Shown here piece after piece: positions 62,662 through 64,000 of a stretch of DNA of 64,000 nucleotides. Under the pieces are notes generated by a model. That model did no database searches. It was not told the DNA's origin and saw only the letters and a list, made by a program, of their open reading frames with translations. The position numbers and the translations under genes are program-made. Within the stretch, counting starts at the first letter, position 1. Every line of letters begins with the position of its first letter. This DNA comes from an uncultured Lachnospiraceae bacterium (lineage in GTDB: Bacteria > Bacillota > Clostridia > Lachnospirales > Lachnospiraceae): NCBI GenBank assembly GCA_902789665.1, contig CADAOY010000006.1:1-64000 (forward strand), in the 5' to 3' direction.

Positions 62662-64000
62662 ATGAAGAAAAAAATATTAATGGGCATGACAGCAATGATG
62701 GTATTAATGTCACTTACAGGATGCAGGCTTACTCCACCGCAGCCACTTAATCAGCAGTCAAATCAGCAGGCTGTAGTAAATCCGTCTATTGATGATGAAT
62801 TAGATGAAACCGATCTCAGACCTGATGTGCTTACAGATGATGAAGAAAAAATGATGGGTGATGTAGATACTTATCATGATAATGATCCGGATATTAATAA
62901 ATGTCTGTCAAACGCAGCTTTCAGACTTCTTAGTGAGGTGGAGCCAAACGATGCCGGTAATGTGCTGATTTCTCCATATTCAATTGATTCAGCCCTTGGC
63001 ATGACAGAGTTCGGTGCTGAAGGTGAGACAATGAGACAGCTTGAGGCCACTGTTAATGGAAATGCAGATGTTTATGGCATGGCTCAGTCATTAAATATAA
63101 TCAGAGAGAAAATGGAATCCCAGGAAGATGCAAAGTGGAATATTGCAAACTCCATCTGGATGAAAGACAGGGATGATGTAAGTTTAAGAGACGGATTCTT
63201 AAAGGATGTAGATGTATTTTATGGCGCGGAGATTTATACAGAGCCTTTTGACAATAGCACTAAAGATAAAATCAACGGCTGGGTTGATGAACAGACCAAT
63301 CACATGATTCCTCAAATTATTGAGGAGATTAATCCTAATGCAATCAGCTATCTGGTTAATGCAGTTGCTTTCGAGAGCGAATGGTATGAACAGTATGAAG
63401 AAAGCGCAATCAGAGATAATATGGAATTTACCAACGCTGACGGCAGCGTAAGCGATGTTACAATGCTCTATAGTACAGAATCTGACAGCTTTGAATATGC
63501 AGGTTCCCTTGCTTTTGCAAAGCCGTATAAAGGTGGAGATTACTACTTCGTGGGAATAGTACCTGGTAATGACGGATATGAAATTAAAGATGAAAGCGTT
63601 GAGGAATATTTACAGAAAATGGTTGAATGTCCGGATGATTTTACCAGAGCTTTCCTTAACCGTACATCCGATCCACAGGTTGATGTAATGATTCCGGAGT
63701 TCACAATGGATTACGATACAAAGTTGGCTGATACATATAAGGAAATGGGCATGACAGTTCCATTTGACGAAAATCAGGCTAACTTCCGTAACATGTTTGA
63801 TGCAGAGGGTGAGCATTATTTCTGGATTAATGAGATTATCCACAAGACACACATAGAAGTTGACAGACAAGGCACAAAGGCTGCGGCAGCCACAGTAGTT
63901 GAGATGGCTGAATGCTCAGCAGTTTACGAGCCTGTTCAGAATTACAGAGTATATATGGACAGACCTTTCGTTTATGCAATCGTTGACGGCGAAACAGGAA
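62662..64000 (+). CDS. serpin lipoprotein, 3' end outside the window
   Basis: The frame is open for 446 codons to the window end. A lipobox (LTGC) gives acylated Cys21, followed by a Gln/Asn/Asp-rich spacer. The serpin fold starts near residue 80: NVLISPYSIDSALGMTEFGA, the WNIANSIWMKD block, and LVNAVAFESEWYEQY. The reactive-loop hinge GTKAAAAT at 404-411 has the small residues needed for inhibitory insertion. By family numbering, P1-P1' would be Cys418-Ser419. The protein is a likely surface protease inhibitor. Only a short C-terminal part, about 15-20 residues by family length, should be missing. TAGGAGG precedes the ATG. Confidence 0.9.
   Translation, partial: MKKKILMGMTAMMVLMSLTGCRLTPPQPLNQQSNQQAVVNPSIDDELDETDLRPDVLTDDEEKMMGDVDTYHDNDPDINKCLSNAAFRLLSEVEPNDAGNVLISPYSIDSALGMTEFGAEGETMRQLEATVNGNADVYGMAQSLNIIREKMESQEDAKWNIANSIWMKDRDDVSLRDGFLKDVDVFYGAEIYTEPFDNSTKDKINGWVDEQTNHMIPQIIEEINPNAISYLVNAVAFESEWYEQYEESAIRDNMEFTNADGSVSDVTMLYSTESDSFEYAGSLAFAKPYKGGDYYFVGIVPGNDGYEIKDESVEEYLQKMVECPDDFTRAFLNRTSDPQVDVMIPEFTMDYDTKLADTYKEMGMTVPFDENQANFRNMFDAEGEHYFWINEIIHKTHIEVDRQGTKAAAATVVEMAECSAVYEPVQNYRVYMDRPFVYAIVDGETG

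Overview
The window looks like a chromosomal segment of a low-to-moderate GC, strictly anaerobic member of the Clostridia, most likely family Lachnospiraceae. This is inferred from gene content and order: DUF951-rpsF-ssb-rpsR, then gdpP-rplI-dnaB; a split transketolase; tsaC-rpiB-dCMP deaminase close to an atpZ-I-B-E-F-H-A-G-D-C operon; HydF for [FeFe]-hydrogenase maturation; a Firmicutes-type MecA; and DUF6472, DUF1858, DUF402 and YesL-like proteins. No rRNA, tRNA, CRISPR array, intact insertion sequence or prophage gene was seen.

Layout. Bases 1-331 hold a degenerate 85-base repeat and no credible gene. Bases 332-6147 are accessory: an XRE regulator with a metal-ribbon tail, an internally deleted alpha/beta hydrolase remnant, an autoregulated TetR/PAF-acetylhydrolase-like operon, a GH5 lipoprotein, and an ADP-ribosyltransferase-like DUF3990 gene overlapping an XRE partner behind a promoter with two matching operators (a toxin-antitoxin-like module). 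Bases 6218-7399 (minus) encode a lipoprotein joining an RsgI-like domain to about twelve DnaJ-type zinc knuckles. Bases 7567-11155 are a four-gene operon ending in hydF. Bases 11230-20113 carry transketolase, metG, a DUF1002 surface protein, a GNAT, an HD-GYP phosphodiesterase, a YesL-like protein and an orphan MsmX-type ATPase. Bases 20318-27219 carry a thioesterase, an rRNA methyltransferase, argC, plsC, a diguanylate cyclase, a radical SAM protein and a sirtuin.

Bases 27424-32687 are the replication/ribosome block, with two small genes near it (DUF951 at 27424 and a 56-residue ferredoxin at 32760-32930). Bases 33095-41635 hold DUF1858, mecA, a GH18-like wall hydrolase, tsaC, rpiB, dCMP deaminase, a SleB-type hydrolase and an orphan 482-residue protein. 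Bases 42378-49574 are the ATP synthase operon, whose c subunit carries a sodium-type ion-binding signature. Bases 49642-64000 hold a large membrane-anchored protein with a degenerate C39-like domain, pncB, ileS, a glycogen phosphorylase with a histone-H1-like lysine-rich N-terminal tail, a YbhJ-type aconitase-family hydratase, a long non-coding stretch, and a serpin lipoprotein cut by the window end.

Points most worth following: a dispersed hairpin repeat family (15086-15233, 27238-27310, 27329-27400, 53683-53754) whose copies show compensatory base changes and nested or inverted arrangement; the tailed glycogen phosphorylase; the RsgI/zinc-knuckle lipoprotein; the DUF3990-XRE module; and the serpin. 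All functional statements come from reading motifs by eye; no database search was possible.
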